Shown: positions 42,494 to 54,601, numbered from the stretch's first letter. The stretch is DNA of 64,000 nt from Arsenicicoccus piscis (GCF_022568835.1 NZ_JAKZHV010000004.1:124001-188000); one strand, 5' to 3'. The notes: generated by a model not told the origin, from the letters alone. Numbers and translations are program-made.

Positions 42494-43282
42494 ATGTCCC
42501 ATGCTCTTGCGCTCCCTGCTGCCCTCCTGCTGCCGCAGGCCCCGGCGGCCCCACCCGTCGCCCTCAGCACGCTCTTCGCGTCCGAGGTGCTGGGCACCGC
42601 CGTGCTCGTCCTGCTCGGCGCCGGCGTCGTGGCCAACGCGATCCTCCCGGCCGCGAAGGGCGCGGGCGGCGGTCCCGTGATGATCCACTGGGGCTGGGGG
42701 ATCGGCGTTTTCGCCGGCGTCTACGTCGCGTATCGCTCTGGCGCACACCTGAATCCGGCAGTAACGCTCGGCCTGTGGGCCAACGGCGCCACGGAGTACG
42801 CCCCGGGCATCCCGGTCACCGTCACGACCACGGCGGTCTACCTCGCGGCCGAGCTGCTGGGCGCCTTCCTCGGTGCCGTGCTGGCCTGGCTCGCCTACAA
42901 GAAGCAGTTCGACCAGGACGCCGACCCGGCGCTCAAGCTCGGCGTCTTCTCCACCGACCCAGAGGTGCCGAGCCGGGTGTGGAACGTCGTGACCGAGCTG
43001 ATCGGGACCTTCGTCCTGGTCTTCGTGATCCTGTTGTTCGCGAAGACCCCGTCCGGGCTCGGGCCGTTCGCCGTCGCGCTGCTCGTGGTCGGCATCGGCG
43101 CCAGCCTCGGCGGTCCGACCGGCTACGCCATCAACCCCGCCCGCGACCTCGGCCCCCGCATCGCCCACGCCCTGCTCCCGATCCCCGGCAAGGGCAGCAG
43201 CAACTGGGGCTACGCGTGGGTGCCCGTCGTCGGACCGCTGCTCGGCGGCGTCCTCGCCGGGCTTGTGGCTCAGGTCTTCTGA
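42494..43282 (+). CDS. glpF: Glycerol facilitator (aquaglyceroporin)
   Basis: This 262-residue six-helix channel of the MIP family lets glycerol diffuse into the cell. The two NPA pore motifs are SGAHLNPAVTLG and GYAINPARDLGPR; the Asp after NPAR marks a glycerol-conducting member instead of a strict water channel. The N-terminus carries a short hydrophobic Ala/Pro extension. ATG 42494 follows GAGGAG at 42481-42486. It lies between glpD and glpK, matching its role in supplying glycerol to the kinase. Confidence 0.95.
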   Translation: MSHALALPAALLLPQAPAAPPVALSTLFASEVLGTAVLVLLGAGVVANAILPAAKGAGGGPVMIHWGWGIGVFAGVYVAYRSGAHLNPAVTLGLWANGATEYAPGIPVTVTTTAVYLAAELLGAFLGAVLAWLAYKKQFDQDADPALKLGVFSTDPEVPSRVWNVVTELIGTFVLVFVILLFAKTPSGLGPFAVALLVVGIGASLGGPTGYAINPARDLGPRIAHALLPIPGKGSSNWGYAWVPVVGPLLGGVLAGLVAQVF

Positions 43283-43396
43283 CCCCGACGACCAGCGACC
43301 ACCACCCCACCAGCACGCACCCGACCACCGACCCACCCGACACCACAGCCGCCGACGTGGCAGGCTGACCACACCACGATGATGTGAGGAGTTCTC
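43283..43396. other. C/A-rich leader before glpK
   Basis: After the glpF stop there are about 70 bases of CACC/GACC-type repeats with almost no T, followed by the GAGGAG ribosome-binding site of glpK at 43386-43391. No hairpin or promoter is evident. Low secondary structure may simply keep the site open. Confidence 0.35.
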
Positions 43397-44929
43397 ATGA
43401 GCGACGCGAAGTACGTCATGGCGATCGACCAGGGCACCACCAGCACCCGGGCGATCATCTTCGACCACGACGGCCAGGTCGTCACCGTCGGACAGTTCGA
43501 GCACGAGCAGATCTTCCCGCGGGCCGGGTGGGTCGAGCACGACCCCAACGAGATCTGGGCCAACACGCGCCGGGCGGTCGCCCACGCGCTCGCCATGTCC
43601 GACGACCTCACGGGCGACGACATCGCCGCGGTCGGCATCACCAACCAGCGCGAGACGGCGGTGGTGTGGGACAAGACCACCGGCCGGCCGGTCTACAACG
43701 CGATCGTGTGGCAGGACACCCGCACCCAGAAGATCTGCGACGAGCTCGCCGGCGACGAGGGCGTCAACCGCTACAAGGACATCTGCGGCCTGCCGCTGGC
43801 CACCTACTTCGCCGGGCCCAAGGTCACCTGGATCCTCGACAACGTCGAGGGCGCCCGTGAGAAGGCCGAGCGCGGCGACCTGCTCCTCGGCACCACCGAC
43901 AGCTGGGTGCTGTGGCACATGACCGGCGGCGTCAACGGCGGAATCCACGTCACCGACGTCACCAACGCCTCCCGCACCATGCTCATGGACCTCGAGAAGC
44001 TCACCTGGGACGAGGGCATCTGTGCCGACATGCGCATCCCGATGTCGATGCTGCCCGAGATCCGTTCCAGCGCAGAGGTCTACGGCGAAGGGCGGCGTCA
44101 GGGCTTCCTCTCGGGCGTGCCGATCGCGGGCATCCTCGGCGACCAGCAGGCCGCGACCTTCGGTCAGGCGTGCTTCGAGCGCGGCATGGCCAAGAACACC
44201 TACGGCACCGGCAACTTCATGCTGATGAACACCGGCACCGAGATCGTCCGCTCGCAGAACGGCCTGCTGACGACGGTCTGCTACAAGATCGGTGACGCCG
44301 ACACGGTCTACGCGCTGGAGGGCTCGATCGCCGTCAGCGGCTCGCTGATCCAGTGGCTGCGCGACAACCTCGGGCTGATCTCGAGCGCGGCCGAGGTCGA
44401 GGAGCTGGCGAGGTCCGTCGACGACAACGGCGGCGCCTACTTCGTGCCGGCGTTCTCCGGGCTGTTCGCGCCCTACTGGCGGCAGGACGCGCGCGGCGCA
44501 CTGGTCGGCCTCACCCGCTTCGTCAACAAGGGGCACATCGCGCGAGCTGCGTTGGAGTCCACCGCCTTTCAGAGCCGCGAGGTCGTCGAGGCGATGCTCG
44601 CCGACGCCAAGAACGAGGACATCGAGCTCACCGAGCTCAAGGTCGACGGCGGCATGACCGCCAACGACACGCTGATGCAGTTCCAGGCCGACCAGCTCGG
44701 CGTCCCCGTCATCCGCCCCAAGGTCGCCGAGACCACGGCCCTCGGCGCGGCCTACGCCGCCGGCATCGCGGTCGGGTTCTGGGACGGCGAGCGGGACGTC
44801 ATCGCCAACTGGGCCGAGGACAAGCGGTGGGAGCCGCAGATGGACGAGGAGGAGCGCGAGCGCACCTTCCGGCTGTGGAAGAAGGCCGTCACCAAGACCT
44901 TCGACTGGGTCGACGACGACGTCGTGTAG
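43397..44929 (+). CDS. glpK: Glycerol kinase
   Basis: This 510-residue FGGY kinase phosphorylates glycerol with ATP. The N-terminal ATPase loop is [20 protein letters not shown]. Other signatures are [31 protein letters not shown] and the C-terminal FGGY segment [20 protein letters not shown]. The length is usual for the family. Spacing from glpF is 114 nt, with a GAGGAG ribosome-binding site. The last 17 bases around its stop (44917-44933) are duplicated exactly at 45155-45171. Confidence 0.96.
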   Translation: MSDAKYVMAIDQGTTSTRAIIFDHDGQVVTVGQFEHEQIFPRAGWVEHDPNEIWANTRRAVAHALAMSDDLTGDDIAAVGITNQRETAVVWDKTTGRPVYNAIVWQDTRTQKICDELAGDEGVNRYKDICGLPLATYFAGPKVTWILDNVEGAREKAERGDLLLGTTDSWVLWHMTGGVNGGIHVTDVTNASRTMLMDLEKLTWDEGICADMRIPMSMLPEIRSSAEVYGEGRRQGFLSGVPIAGILGDQQAATFGQACFERGMAKNTYGTGNFMLMNTGTEIVRSQNGLLTTVCYKIGDADTVYALEGSIAVSGSLIQWLRDNLGLISSAAEVEELARSVDDNGGAYFVPAFSGLFAPYWRQDARGALVGLTRFVNKGHIARAALESTAFQSREVVEAMLADAKNEDIELTELKVDGGMTANDTLMQFQADQLGVPVIRPKVAETTALGAAYAAGIAVGFWDGERDVIANWAEDKRWEPQMDEEERERTFRLWKKAVTKTFDWVDDDVV

Positions 44930-45209
44930 AGCGTCTGGCCCTGGGCCGGGGTAGGGCACCGCCTGCCGGCTGGCCGAGACAGTGGTTGGCGACCGAGATG
45001 GTGGTTGGTGACGACCGGGCTGCCGAGATGGTGGTTGGCCACCGAGATGGCTGTTGTACCAGCCGTCTGGGTGGCGAAGTGCCGTGTCGGTGTGGGATCG
45101 GTGGCGAAGTGCCGTGTCGGTGCGCAACAGCCGTCTCGGCGCGGCGTCGTCGGCCGACGTCGTGTAGAGCGACGGGAGCGCGCCGGGAGGGGGATGAGAG
45201 GGTAGGGCC
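44930..45209. repeat. Intergenic array of short degenerate repeats bracketed by a 17-bp duplication
   Basis: No protein gene is visible here. A GAGATGGTGGTTGG-like motif occurs about four times between 44975 and 45050. A 23-bp unit containing GTGGCGAAGTGCCGTGTCGG occurs exactly twice, at 45070-45092 and 45100-45122 (30-bp period). CGACGTCGTGTAGAGCG, which includes the glpK stop, is found at 44917-44933 and again at 45155-45171, bracketing the array. The structure suggests local duplication; a function in transcription end or RNA stability is possible but unproven. Confidence 0.65.
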
Positions 45210-45713
45210 ATGAGCGAGGTCATCACTGCTGTCGCGCTGCGCGAGCCGGCCCACCGGGTCAGCCCCCGCGCCAAGGTCGTCTGGATCATCCACGCGATCC
45301 TGGGGGCGATCTTCCCGCTGGCCGGGCTGGGCGTGTGGATGTGGTTCGACGAGGCGCGGCGCAGCGCCCAGCTCTGGCTCCTCGCGGTCCTGCTGGTGTG
45401 GCTGCTGCTCGATCTCACGGTGATGCCCTGGTGGCGCTACCGCGTGCACCGGTGGGAGTACAACGACGTCGCGGTCTACACCCGCTCGGGCTGGGTCAGT
45501 CAGGAGCGTCGGGTCGCGCCCGTGTCCCGCGTCCAGACCGTAGACCTCCAGCGTGGCCCCATCCAGCAGGCCCTGGGCCTCGCGACCGTCACGGTCACCA
45601 CCGCGTCGGCGGCCGGCGCGGTCGAGATCGAGCAGCTGGACCTCGCCACGGCCGAGCAGATCGTCGCCGACCTCACCTCGGTCACGGCCCGCACCCCGGG
45701 GGACGCCACGTGA
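45210..45713 (+). CDS. PH-domain membrane protein (YdbS-like)
   Basis: This 167-residue protein has two membrane helices (VVWIIHAILGAIFPLAGLGV and QLWLLAVLLVWLLLDLTVM) followed by a bacterial pleckstrin-homology domain. Its conserved core is YNDVAVYTRSGWVSQERRVA then PVSRVQTVDLQRGPIQQALG, and the end is a beta strand set. The domain type (bPH2/DUF304) occurs in pairs of genes, as here, where the stop overlaps the next start (GTGA). Function is unknown; related YdbST pairs in Bacillus affect resistance to membrane-active peptides. Confidence 0.85.
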   Translation: MSEVITAVALREPAHRVSPRAKVVWIIHAILGAIFPLAGLGVWMWFDEARRSAQLWLLAVLLVWLLLDLTVMPWWRYRVHRWEYNDVAVYTRSGWVSQERRVAPVSRVQTVDLQRGPIQQALGLATVTVTTASAAGAVEIEQLDLATAEQIVADLTSVTARTPGDAT

Positions 45714-47478
45714 GCAGCAGCGCCGAGACACCCCAGCCCCCGGACGGGCACGCACCGGACCAGCCATCCGAGGCGCAGACAGCCGAGGCGCAAGCATCCG
45801 TCCCACCAGCACCCGCCCCGCCCGAGGCGTCCGAGGTCGAGTGGCAGCGGCTGTCGCCGAAGATGCTGCTCATCCACCCGGTGCAGGGCCTGAAGGAGCT
45901 GCTGCCGGCGCTGATCCCCGCACTCATCGTCGGCAACAGCTCGGGGACTCCCGACGTGAGCTGTGGAACGCCGCGATCGGCGCCATCGTCGTGGCGTTCG
46001 CGGCGCTGCGATGGTTCACCACGCGCTACCGCGTGACGCCGACCCAGGTGCAGCTGAAGACGGGGGTCTTCGCTCGGCAGACGCACACGACTCCGCTCGA
46101 CCGGGTGCGCACGGTGGACGTCACGGCCCCGGTGATCCACCGCCTCCTCGGCCTCGTGCGCCTCGAGATCGGGACCGGCACGCACGGCAAGGGGTTGCAG
46201 CTCGACGGGCTGACCTCCGGTGAGGCGGAGGCGCTCCGGGTGGCGCTGCTCCACCGACGTCGAGCCGCCACGGCTAACACGGCCGCTGCGGCACCGACCG
46301 ATCCGCAGCACGACCAGGCCGACCCAGCAAGCGGGCTCTACGCGGACGCGCCCACCGACCAGCACCCAGTCCACCCGGGCGACGCGCACCACCTCGACCC
46401 CCAACACCTCGACCTCGACCTCGACCCATCGCCAGAACCCGAGGTCGAGCTCGCGCGGTTCGACCCGGCCTGGGTGCGGTACGCACCGTTCACGACCAGC
46501 GGGCTGCTGACGGGCCTGGCGATCTTCGGTTTCGCCCAGCCGTTCCTCAACCGGTCGGGCCTCGCGGTCTGGCAGTGGGCCGAGGACGTCGCGGAGCACA
46601 CGGCGGTGCTGGTCATCGTGGCGGTGGCGCTGGTCGTCGTGCTGGTCGTGCTGGCGGTGCTCGCGATGATCACGTACGTCCTCAACTACTGGGGGCTGCG
46701 GGTCGTGCGGCACGGTGCGGGCACGATCCGGGTGACGCGCGGGCTGCTGACCACGAGGGCCACCACCATCGAGGAGGCGCGGCTGCGCGGCGTGACGATG
46801 GGGGAGGCCGTGCTGGTGCGCGCCCTCGGCGGCGCCAGCCTGGACGCCGTGTCGACCGGGCTCAAGGGCGAGGGCGGCGGCTCCACCCTGCTCCCGCCAG
46901 CCGATCGCGCGGTGGTGGCGCGGCTCGCCGACGACGTCCTCGGCACGGCCGCACCGCTCGGCACACCGCTCGTCCAGCACGGCCCGCGCGCGCTGCGGCG
47001 GCGCTGGACCCGGGCTCTGCTCGCGGGTGCGGTCGTCCTCGCGCCGTTCCTCGTGGCAGTGCTGCTCTGGGGCTGGCCGTGGTGGCTGCTCGTGCCGGCG
47101 GCGATCCCGCTGCTGGCGTCGGTGTGGCTGGCGCCGGCGCGCTACGCCGCGCTCGGGCACGCGCTGGTGGACGACGAGCTGGTCACCCGGGCCGGTGCGC
47201 TGCAGCGCAACACGACCGTGCTCGAGACCCGCGGGATCATCGGCTGGACGGTGCAGCAGTCGTTCTTCCAGCGTCGGGCCGGGCTCGCGACCCTGGCGGC
47301 GACCACCGCAGCCGGCGACGGGGTCTACCTCGTGACGGACGTGCCCGTCGAGCAGGCGTGGGGGATCGCGCTCGCCGGCACGCCGGAGGCGATCGAGCCG
47401 TTCCTCGCCGCCTCGCCGCGCAGCGGACCGCAGGACCCCGGGCAGCTCGACGGCAGATCGGTCAGATCCACGAGTTGA
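45710..47478 (+). pseudogene. Multi-PH-domain membrane protein (YdbT-like), interrupted by one frameshift
   Basis: Two frames combine to a protein of about 589 residues. The first runs from GTG 45710 through a Pro/Ala/Glu-rich N-terminus and EWQRLSPKMLLIHPVQGLKE to LIVGNSSG. The second resumes with SRRELWNAAIGAIVVAFAAL, then a PH core (YRVTPTQVQLKTGVFARQTH), further helices and two more PH repeats. One G appears missing from the G run at 45943-45946: with five Gs the reading is NSSGDSRRELW. A homopolymer sequencing error is likely. The stop overlaps the convergent mannosyltransferase gene by 17 nt. Confidence 0.8.
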
Positions 47479-49012
47479 ACCACATCCGGTAGGTCCACTC
47501 GACGTACGGGATCACCTGCGCCGACCACACCGGCAAGAAGAAGAAGAACACGACGACGTGCAGGGCCACGAACGCCCCCACGACCGTCAGCCCGACCCGG
47601 CGCCGGTGCGCCGACGCGGACGGTCGGCCGATGATCATCCCCAGCACGTAGGTCGCGGCCAGCACGAGGTAGGGCAGGAACACGATCGCGTAGAACGTGA
47701 AGATCGTGCGGTCCTGGTAGGCGAACCACGGCAGGTAGCCCGCGGCGACCCCGAGCAGGATCGCCCCGGCCCGCCAGTCGCGCCGCAGCGCCCACGCGAC
47801 GAGGAGCACCACGAGGGCGCCGGTGGCGAACCACCACAGCGTCGGCGAGCCGAGCGAGGTGATCGCGCGGGCGCACGAGTCGACGGTGCAGCCCTGCTCG
47901 CCCCGCTTGGGCGCCTCCCAGAAGAACGAGGTCGGCCGGCCCTGCACCAGCCAGCTCCACGGGTTCGACATGTAGTCGTGCTTGGAGGTGATGCCGCGCG
48001 CCGAGTTGTACATCTCGACGTGGTGGTGCCACAGCGAGCGCAGCGCGTCCGGCACCCACCCCCAGTCGGGGGCGGCGGCGTGGCTGTCGGCCCAGTTGCG
48101 GTCGTAGCCGTTGGAGCTGCGGAACCAGCCCGTCCAGGTCGCGAGGTAGACCCCGACGACCACCACGGACATCCAGATCGCCGTAGGGATGGCGTCGCGC
48201 ACGAGGGTGGTGAGCACGGGTCGTCGCTCGCCGATCGCGCGGCGCGCCCCGAGGTCCCAGAGGATCGTCAGCACCCCGAAGGCGGCGAAGTAGAACCCGC
48301 CCGACCACTTCGTGCCGATCGCCAGGGCCAGCGCGACCGCCGCGACCAGCCGCCACGGCCGCCAACCCATCGAGACGCCGAGCCGTCCCGCGTTCTGCGC
48401 GTCCTGCGCGGCCAGGCGACGGGCCAGGCGCGCGCGGGTGCGGTCACGGTCTACGACCAGGGCGCAGAAGGCGGCGAACGTCCAGAACATCACGCCCATG
48501 TCCAGCAGCGAGGTGCGCGACTGCACGAAGTGGTGTCCCTCGAAGGCGAGCAGCACCGCGGCCACCGCCCCGAGCAGGGTGGAGCCGAACAGGCGGCGGG
48601 CGACGAAGCCCATCAGCAGGATGGAGAGCGTGCCCATCACGGCCACGCTGAAGCGCCACCCGAACGACTGGTCGATCCCGAAGGTCTGCTCGCCGAGCGC
48701 GATGACCCACTTGCCGAACGGCGGGTGGACGACGAACGACCCCTGGTCGGTGAAGATGTCCGTGTGCCCGGTGGTGAAGAGCTCGTTGACCTTCTTCTCG
48801 ATCGCGGGCTTCACCGTCAGCTCGACGCCGGATCGCCACAGGGCGAGGGCGTCCTTGACGTAGTACGTCTCGTCGAACACGAGTGAGTGCGGGACCCCGA
48901 GCCGCCACATCCGCAGGGACCCGCCGATGGCCGCGATGACCGAGAAGATGACCCAGGCACGTCGGGTGTCGGTCGGGCGTCGGCCGAGCAGGCGCTCCTC
49001 GAGGTCGGTCAC
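47462..49012 (-). CDS. Protein O-mannosyltransferase (GT39/PMT family)
   Basis: This 516-residue polytopic membrane enzyme transfers mannose from a polyprenyl-phosphate donor to Ser/Thr of secreted proteins. The first extracytoplasmic loop has VPHSLVFDETYYVKDALALW with the catalytic Asp-Glu pair, followed by VVHPPFGKWVIALGEQTFG. Many aromatic-rich helices follow up to FFFFLPVWSAQVIPYVEWTY. GTG 49012 is chosen because TACGAT (49025-49020) ends 7 nt before it; ATG 49021 lies within that box. It diverges from the CDF transporter gene. Actinobacteria mannosylate lipoproteins and Rpf-like proteins in this way. Confidence 0.88.
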   Translation of the reverse strand: MTDLEERLLGRRPTDTRRAWVIFSVIAAIGGSLRMWRLGVPHSLVFDETYYVKDALALWRSGVELTVKPAIEKKVNELFTTGHTDIFTDQGSFVVHPPFGKWVIALGEQTFGIDQSFGWRFSVAVMGTLSILLMGFVARRLFGSTLLGAVAAVLLAFEGHHFVQSRTSLLDMGVMFWTFAAFCALVVDRDRTRARLARRLAAQDAQNAGRLGVSMGWRPWRLVAAVALALAIGTKWSGGFYFAAFGVLTILWDLGARRAIGERRPVLTTLVRDAIPTAIWMSVVVVGVYLATWTGWFRSSNGYDRNWADSHAAAPDWGWVPDALRSLWHHHVEMYNSARGITSKHDYMSNPWSWLVQGRPTSFFWEAPKRGEQGCTVDSCARAITSLGSPTLWWFATGALVVLLVAWALRRDWRAGAILLGVAAGYLPWFAYQDRTIFTFYAIVFLPYLVLAATYVLGMIIGRPSASAHRRRVGLTVVGAFVALHVVVFFFFLPVWSAQVIPYVEWTYRMWFNSWI

Positions 49013-49019
49013 GCGAGCC

Positions 49020-49053
49020 ATCGTAGGGGGCGAACCGGTGACAGACTGGACCC
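49020..49053. promoter_or_regulatory. Back-to-back leaderless promoters
   Basis: TACGAT on the minus strand (49025-49020) serves the mannosyltransferase at a 7-nt gap. CAGACT on the plus strand (49042-49047) serves the CDF gene at a 6-nt gap. The two -10 boxes are only 16 bp apart. Confidence 0.45.
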
Positions 49054-49989
49054 GTGAGCTCACGTGCCAATCTGACCAAGTTCGCCTGGCTGTCCATCGC
49101 TGCGGCGCTGGTCACGATCGCGCTGAAGGTCACCGCCTGGCGGATCACCGGGTCGGTCGGTCTGCTCTCCGACGCGGCTGAGTCCCTGGTCAACCTCGCA
49201 GCCGCGATCATCGCGCTCTACGCGCTGACGGTGGCGGCGCGCCCCGCCGACCGCAGCCACCAGTTCGGCCACACCAAGGCGGAGTACTTCTCGGCGGCGG
49301 CCGAGGGGCAGATGATCTTCGTCGCCGCGATCGTCATCCTCTGGACCTCCGTAGACCGGTTCCTGCACCCCCAGCCGCTGGAGAACGTCGGCATCGGTCT
49401 GGTCGTGTCCGTCGGGGCCTCGGTGATCAACGCCGCGGTGGCGTTCGTGCTGCTGCGCGCCGGCCGGGCGCACCGCTCGATGACCCTGGTCGCCGACGGC
49501 AAGCACCTGATGACCGACGTGTGGACCTCGGTCGGTGTCGTCGTCGGCGTCCTCGTCGTGGCGCTCACCGGCATCGACCGGCTCGACCCCGTCATCGCCT
49601 TCCTGGTCGGCCTCAACATCATCTGGACCGGGTGGAAGCTGCTGGCCGAGTCGTTCTCCGGGCTGATGGACGGCTCGCTGCCGGCGGCCGAGAACGCCCA
49701 GATCGCCGCCGTCCTCGAGCGCTTCGTCACCGCCGACGTGCACTTCCACGAGCTGCGGACCCGCGAGTCCGGCCACCAGCGCTTCGCCCAGGCGCACCTG
49801 CTGGTGCCCGGAGCGTGGTCGGTCACCCAGGCGCACGACCTCGCCGAGGAGGTCGAGGAGGCGCTGCGCGCCGAGGTCGAGGAGCTGCAGGTGATCATCC
49901 ACGTCGAGCCCCGGGAGGACCCCCGCGCCTACGAGGACCTGCCCGCCGAGGTCCCCGTCTCGCGCATCCCCTTCGACGGCCCCCGATGA
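49054..49989 (+). CDS. Cation diffusion facilitator (CDF) metal transporter
   Basis: This 311-residue six-helix protein exports divalent metals such as Zn2+, Fe2+ or Mn2+ in exchange for protons. It shows [20 protein letters not shown] in helix 2, [18 protein letters not shown], and [19 protein letters not shown] in helix 5 with the H-x-x-x-D metal site. The cytoplasmic C-terminal domain ends in a Glu-rich helix and [10 protein letters not shown]. Metal specificity is not predictable. Its stop overlaps the rsmI start (ATGA). Confidence 0.92.
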   Translation: MSSRANLTKFAWLSIAAALVTIALKVTAWRITGSVGLLSDAAESLVNLAAAIIALYALTVAARPADRSHQFGHTKAEYFSAAAEGQMIFVAAIVILWTSVDRFLHPQPLENVGIGLVVSVGASVINAAVAFVLLRAGRAHRSMTLVADGKHLMTDVWTSVGVVVGVLVVALTGIDRLDPVIAFLVGLNIIWTGWKLLAESFSGLMDGSLPAAENAQIAAVLERFVTADVHFHELRTRESGHQRFAQAHLLVPGAWSVTQAHDLAEEVEEALRAEVEELQVIIHVEPREDPRAYEDLPAEVPVSRIPFDGPR

Positions 49990-50837
49990 CGGCGTCCGCC
50001 GGCGCGGCTGGTCGAGGCGTGCTCGTGCTCGCCGCCACGCCCATCGGCGACCCGGCCGACGCCTCCCCGCGGCTCGGCGCCGAGCTCGAGGGGGCCGACG
50101 TGATCGCTGCCGAGGACACCCGGCGGCTGCACCGGCTCACCACCGCGCTCGGCGTGACCTCTCGCGGACGGGTCGTCAGCTATCACGAGCACAACGAGGC
50201 CTCCCGCACCCCTGAGCTGCTCGAGCGCCTGGTCGCGGGGGACCGGGTCGTGGTGGCCACGGATGCCGGCATGCCCTCGGTCTCCGACCCCGGCTACCGC
50301 CTGGTCACCGCAGCGGTCGACGCCGGCGTGCGGGTCACCTGCGTGCCCGGTCCGTCGGCCGTGCTCATGGCGCTCGCGGTCTCGGGGCTGCCGGTCGACC
50401 GGTTCTGCTTCGAGGGCTTCCTGCCCCGCAAGGCCGGCGAGCGAGCCCGGGCGCTCGCGGCCCTGGCGGACGAACGGCGCACGATGGTCTTCTTCGAGGC
50501 GCCGCACCGGGTCGACGACACCCTCGCCGCCATGGCCGAGGCCTTCGGCGTAGACCGTCCCGCCGCCTGCTGCCGCGAGCTCACCAAGACCTACGAAGAG
50601 GTGGTCCGCGGCACCCTCGCGGACCTGGTCGAGTGGTCGGCCGGCGAGGTCCGTGGCGAGATCACCCTGGTCGTCGCCGGCGCCCAGCCGGTCGCCGCCG
50701 ACCCCGAGGCGGCGATCGACCAGGTGATCGCCCGGGTCGACGCGGGCGAGCGGCTCAAGGACGCGTGCGCCGCGGTCGCCGCAGCCACCGGCCTGCCCAA
50801 GCGGGAGCTCTACGACGGGGCGCTGCGGCGCCGCTAG
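49986..50837 (+). CDS. rsmI: 16S rRNA (cytidine-1402-2'-O)-methyltransferase RsmI
   Basis: This 283-residue SAM-dependent enzyme of the tetrapyrrole-methylase fold acts on C1402 of 16S rRNA. Family signatures are [93 protein letters not shown] and [19 protein letters not shown]. The length is usual. Translation is coupled to the CDF gene upstream by a 4-nt overlap. Confidence 0.95.
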   Translation: MTASAGAAGRGVLVLAATPIGDPADASPRLGAELEGADVIAAEDTRRLHRLTTALGVTSRGRVVSYHEHNEASRTPELLERLVAGDRVVVATDAGMPSVSDPGYRLVTAAVDAGVRVTCVPGPSAVLMALAVSGLPVDRFCFEGFLPRKAGERARALAALADERRTMVFFEAPHRVDDTLAAMAEAFGVDRPAACCRELTKTYEEVVRGTLADLVEWSAGEVRGEITLVVAGAQPVAADPEAAIDQVIARVDAGERLKDACAAVAAATGLPKRELYDGALRRR

Positions 50838-50960
50838 CCCGCGCGCGCCGGCGGCGGTCAGAATGTGAGGTTGGTCACCTGACGGCCGCGCGGGAACCCC
50901 TGGACGGACATTTTCGTCCGTAGGGCGCGCCCTGCGTCGGCGAGTGTCAGAGGCACGCGG

Positions 50961-50966
50961 TAGGTT
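50961..50966 (+). promoter_or_regulatory. -10 box of the sdhCAB operon
   Basis: TAGGTT lies 6 nt before GTG 50973. The spacing supports that GTG as start, although its frame changes a few codons later. The preceding 120 bases contain a small hairpin (ACGGAC/GTCCGT near 50905-50921) but no recognised riboswitch. Confidence 0.45.
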
Positions 50967-50972
50967 GCATGC

Positions 50973-51715
50973 GTGGCTACTTCGACTGTTTCCGCGAGGA
51001 GATCAGCACGAACGGCACGACCCTGGCCTACAAGTACTCGATGGCGCTGGCCGGTCTGCTGTTCGTGTTCTACGTCCTCATGCACATGTACGGCAACCTC
51101 AAGATCCTGTGGGGCGCGGAGGCCTTCAACGGCTATGCGCACCACCTGCGGATCCTCGGCGAGCCGATCCTTCCCTACGAGGGCTTCCTGTGGCTGTTCC
51201 GGCTGCTGCTGCTCGCTGCCCTCTTCGTGCACGTCGGCCTGGCGCTGCCGCTGTGGTCCCGGGCCAACAAGGCGCGCTCGACCCGCTACGTCGTCAAGCG
51301 CACGGTCCGTGCCACGTTCGCGTCGAAGATGATGCGCTGGGGCGGCGTCGCCCTGCTGGCGTTCATCGTCTTCCACCTGCTGCAGTTCACGATCCTGAAG
51401 TTCAACGTGGGCAGCGGGCAGTTCCCCGACACGGTCGTGGACCCGACGACGCACGAGACGATCGCGAACCCCTACCCGCTGGTGGTCTCGTCGTTCCAGG
51501 TCTGGTGGGTCGTGCTGATCTATGCACTGGCGATGTTCGCCCTCGCCATGCACCTGCGCCACGGCGTCTGGAGCGCCGGGCAGACGCTCGGCCTGACCGG
51601 CACGCCGGCCAAGGCCCGCGCGTGGAACCTCGCCGGCATCGCCATCGCCGCCATCGTCAGCATCGGTTTCATCGTGCCGCCGCTCGCGATCCTCTTCGGC
51701 CTGGTCGGGAAGTAA
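50973..51715 (+). CDS. sdhC: Succinate dehydrogenase cytochrome b subunit, probable N-terminal frameshift
   Basis: This membrane anchor of complex II has about 247 residues and five helices and binds heme b. The main frame shows TNGTTLAYKYSMALAGLLFV, HMYGNLKILWG with a heme-ligand His, GFLWLFRLLLLAALFVHVGL, MRWGGVALLAFIVFHLLQF and FALAMHLRHGVWSAGQTLG. The best start by promoter spacing is GTG 50973, which reads MATSTVSARR, a likely N-terminus, then leaves the frame near 50995-51010. One missing base there would join the two. Alternatively ATG 50969 (MRGYFDCFREE) is used, or an internal start. Confidence 0.82.
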
Positions 51716-51730
51716 GGAATACGGAATCCC

Positions 51731-53724
<1,994 letters not shown>

Positions 53725-53728
<4 letters not shown>

Positions 53729-54471
53729 GGATCACTCTCAACGTCCACCGCCAGGCAGGCCCCAGCGCGCCGGGTCACATGGAGACCTATCAGCTCGACG
53801 ACGTCACGCCGGACATGTCCTTCCTGGAGATGCTCGACGTGCTCAACGAGAACCTCCAGGACGACGGTCAGGAGCCGATCGCCTTCGACAGCGACTGTCG
53901 CGAGGGCATCTGCGGCACCTGCGGCATGGTCATCAACGGCCAGCCGCACGGTCCGGAGGTCACCACGACCTGCCAGCTGCACATGCGGTCCTTCCGCGAC
54001 GGCGACACCATCACCGTAGAGCCGTGGCGCGCCGACGCGTTCCCGGTCCTGCGCGACCTGGTCGTCGACCGCACCGCGTTCGACCGCATCATCCAGGCGG
54101 GCGGCTTCATCAGCGTCAACACCGGCTCGGCCCCCGAGGCCCACTCGGTGCCGGTGCCGAAGCCGCAGGCCGACCGCGCGTTCGAGGCCGCTACCTGCAT
54201 CGGGTGCGGCGCCTGCGTCGCGGCTTGCCCCAACGCCGCCGGCATGCTCTTCATGGGAGCGAAGGTCACTCACCTCGGTGAGCTCCCGCAGGGTCAGCCG
54301 GAGCGCTGGTCGCGCGTCATCGACATGGTCAAGGCGCACGACGCCGAGGGCTTCGGCGGGTGCACCAACATCGGCGAGTGCGCCGCCGCCTGCCCGAAGG
54401 AGATCCCGCTCGACGTGATCTCGCAGCTGAACGCGGACTATCGGAAGGCCCGCTCCAAGGTCAAGGACTGA
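53725..54471 (+). CDS. sdhB: Succinate dehydrogenase iron-sulfur subunit
   Basis: This 248-residue electron-transfer subunit has the [2Fe-2S] ligands in [12 protein letters not shown] (Cys58, Cys63, Cys66) with a further Cys in [10 protein letters not shown]. The [4Fe-4S]/[3Fe-4S] ligands are in [17 protein letters not shown] and [19 protein letters not shown]. It carries electrons from SdhA FAD to quinone at SdhC. The GTG start overlaps the sdhA stop. A hairpin terminator follows the gene at 54537-54573. Confidence 0.95.
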
Positions 54472-54536
54472 AGGCACCGCGAGCGCGGAGTCAGTCCGGT
54501 AGAGCTCAGACTGACGACAGCCTCGCGATCAACCGA

Positions 54537-54573
54537 ACGGCCGCGGCCGCCCCACCTGGGCGGGCGCGGCCGT
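54537..54573 (+). terminator. Terminator of the sdh operon
   Basis: A GC-rich stem of about 16 bp with two mismatches (54537-54552 with 54558-54573) closes over a 5-nt loop. It sits between sdhB and the -10 box of metG. A weaker 7-bp hairpin (GTCAGTC/GACTGAC, about 54490-54515) precedes it. Confidence 0.65.
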
Positions 54574-54588
54574 CGTGCGTGCGACCAC

Positions 54589-54594
54589 TAGAAT
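54589..54594 (+). promoter_or_regulatory. -10 box of leaderless metG
   Basis: TAGAAT lies 7 nt before the ATG of metG, directly after the sdh terminator, and no Shine-Dalgarno sequence is present. Confidence 0.6.
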
Positions 54595-54601
54595 CACCAG
54601 C

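Noticed and set aside
44975..45122. Possible CRISPR-like or transposon repeat array near glpK
   Set aside because: Unit lengths and spacing vary, there are no unique spacers, inverted ends or transposase; kept only as a repeat region.
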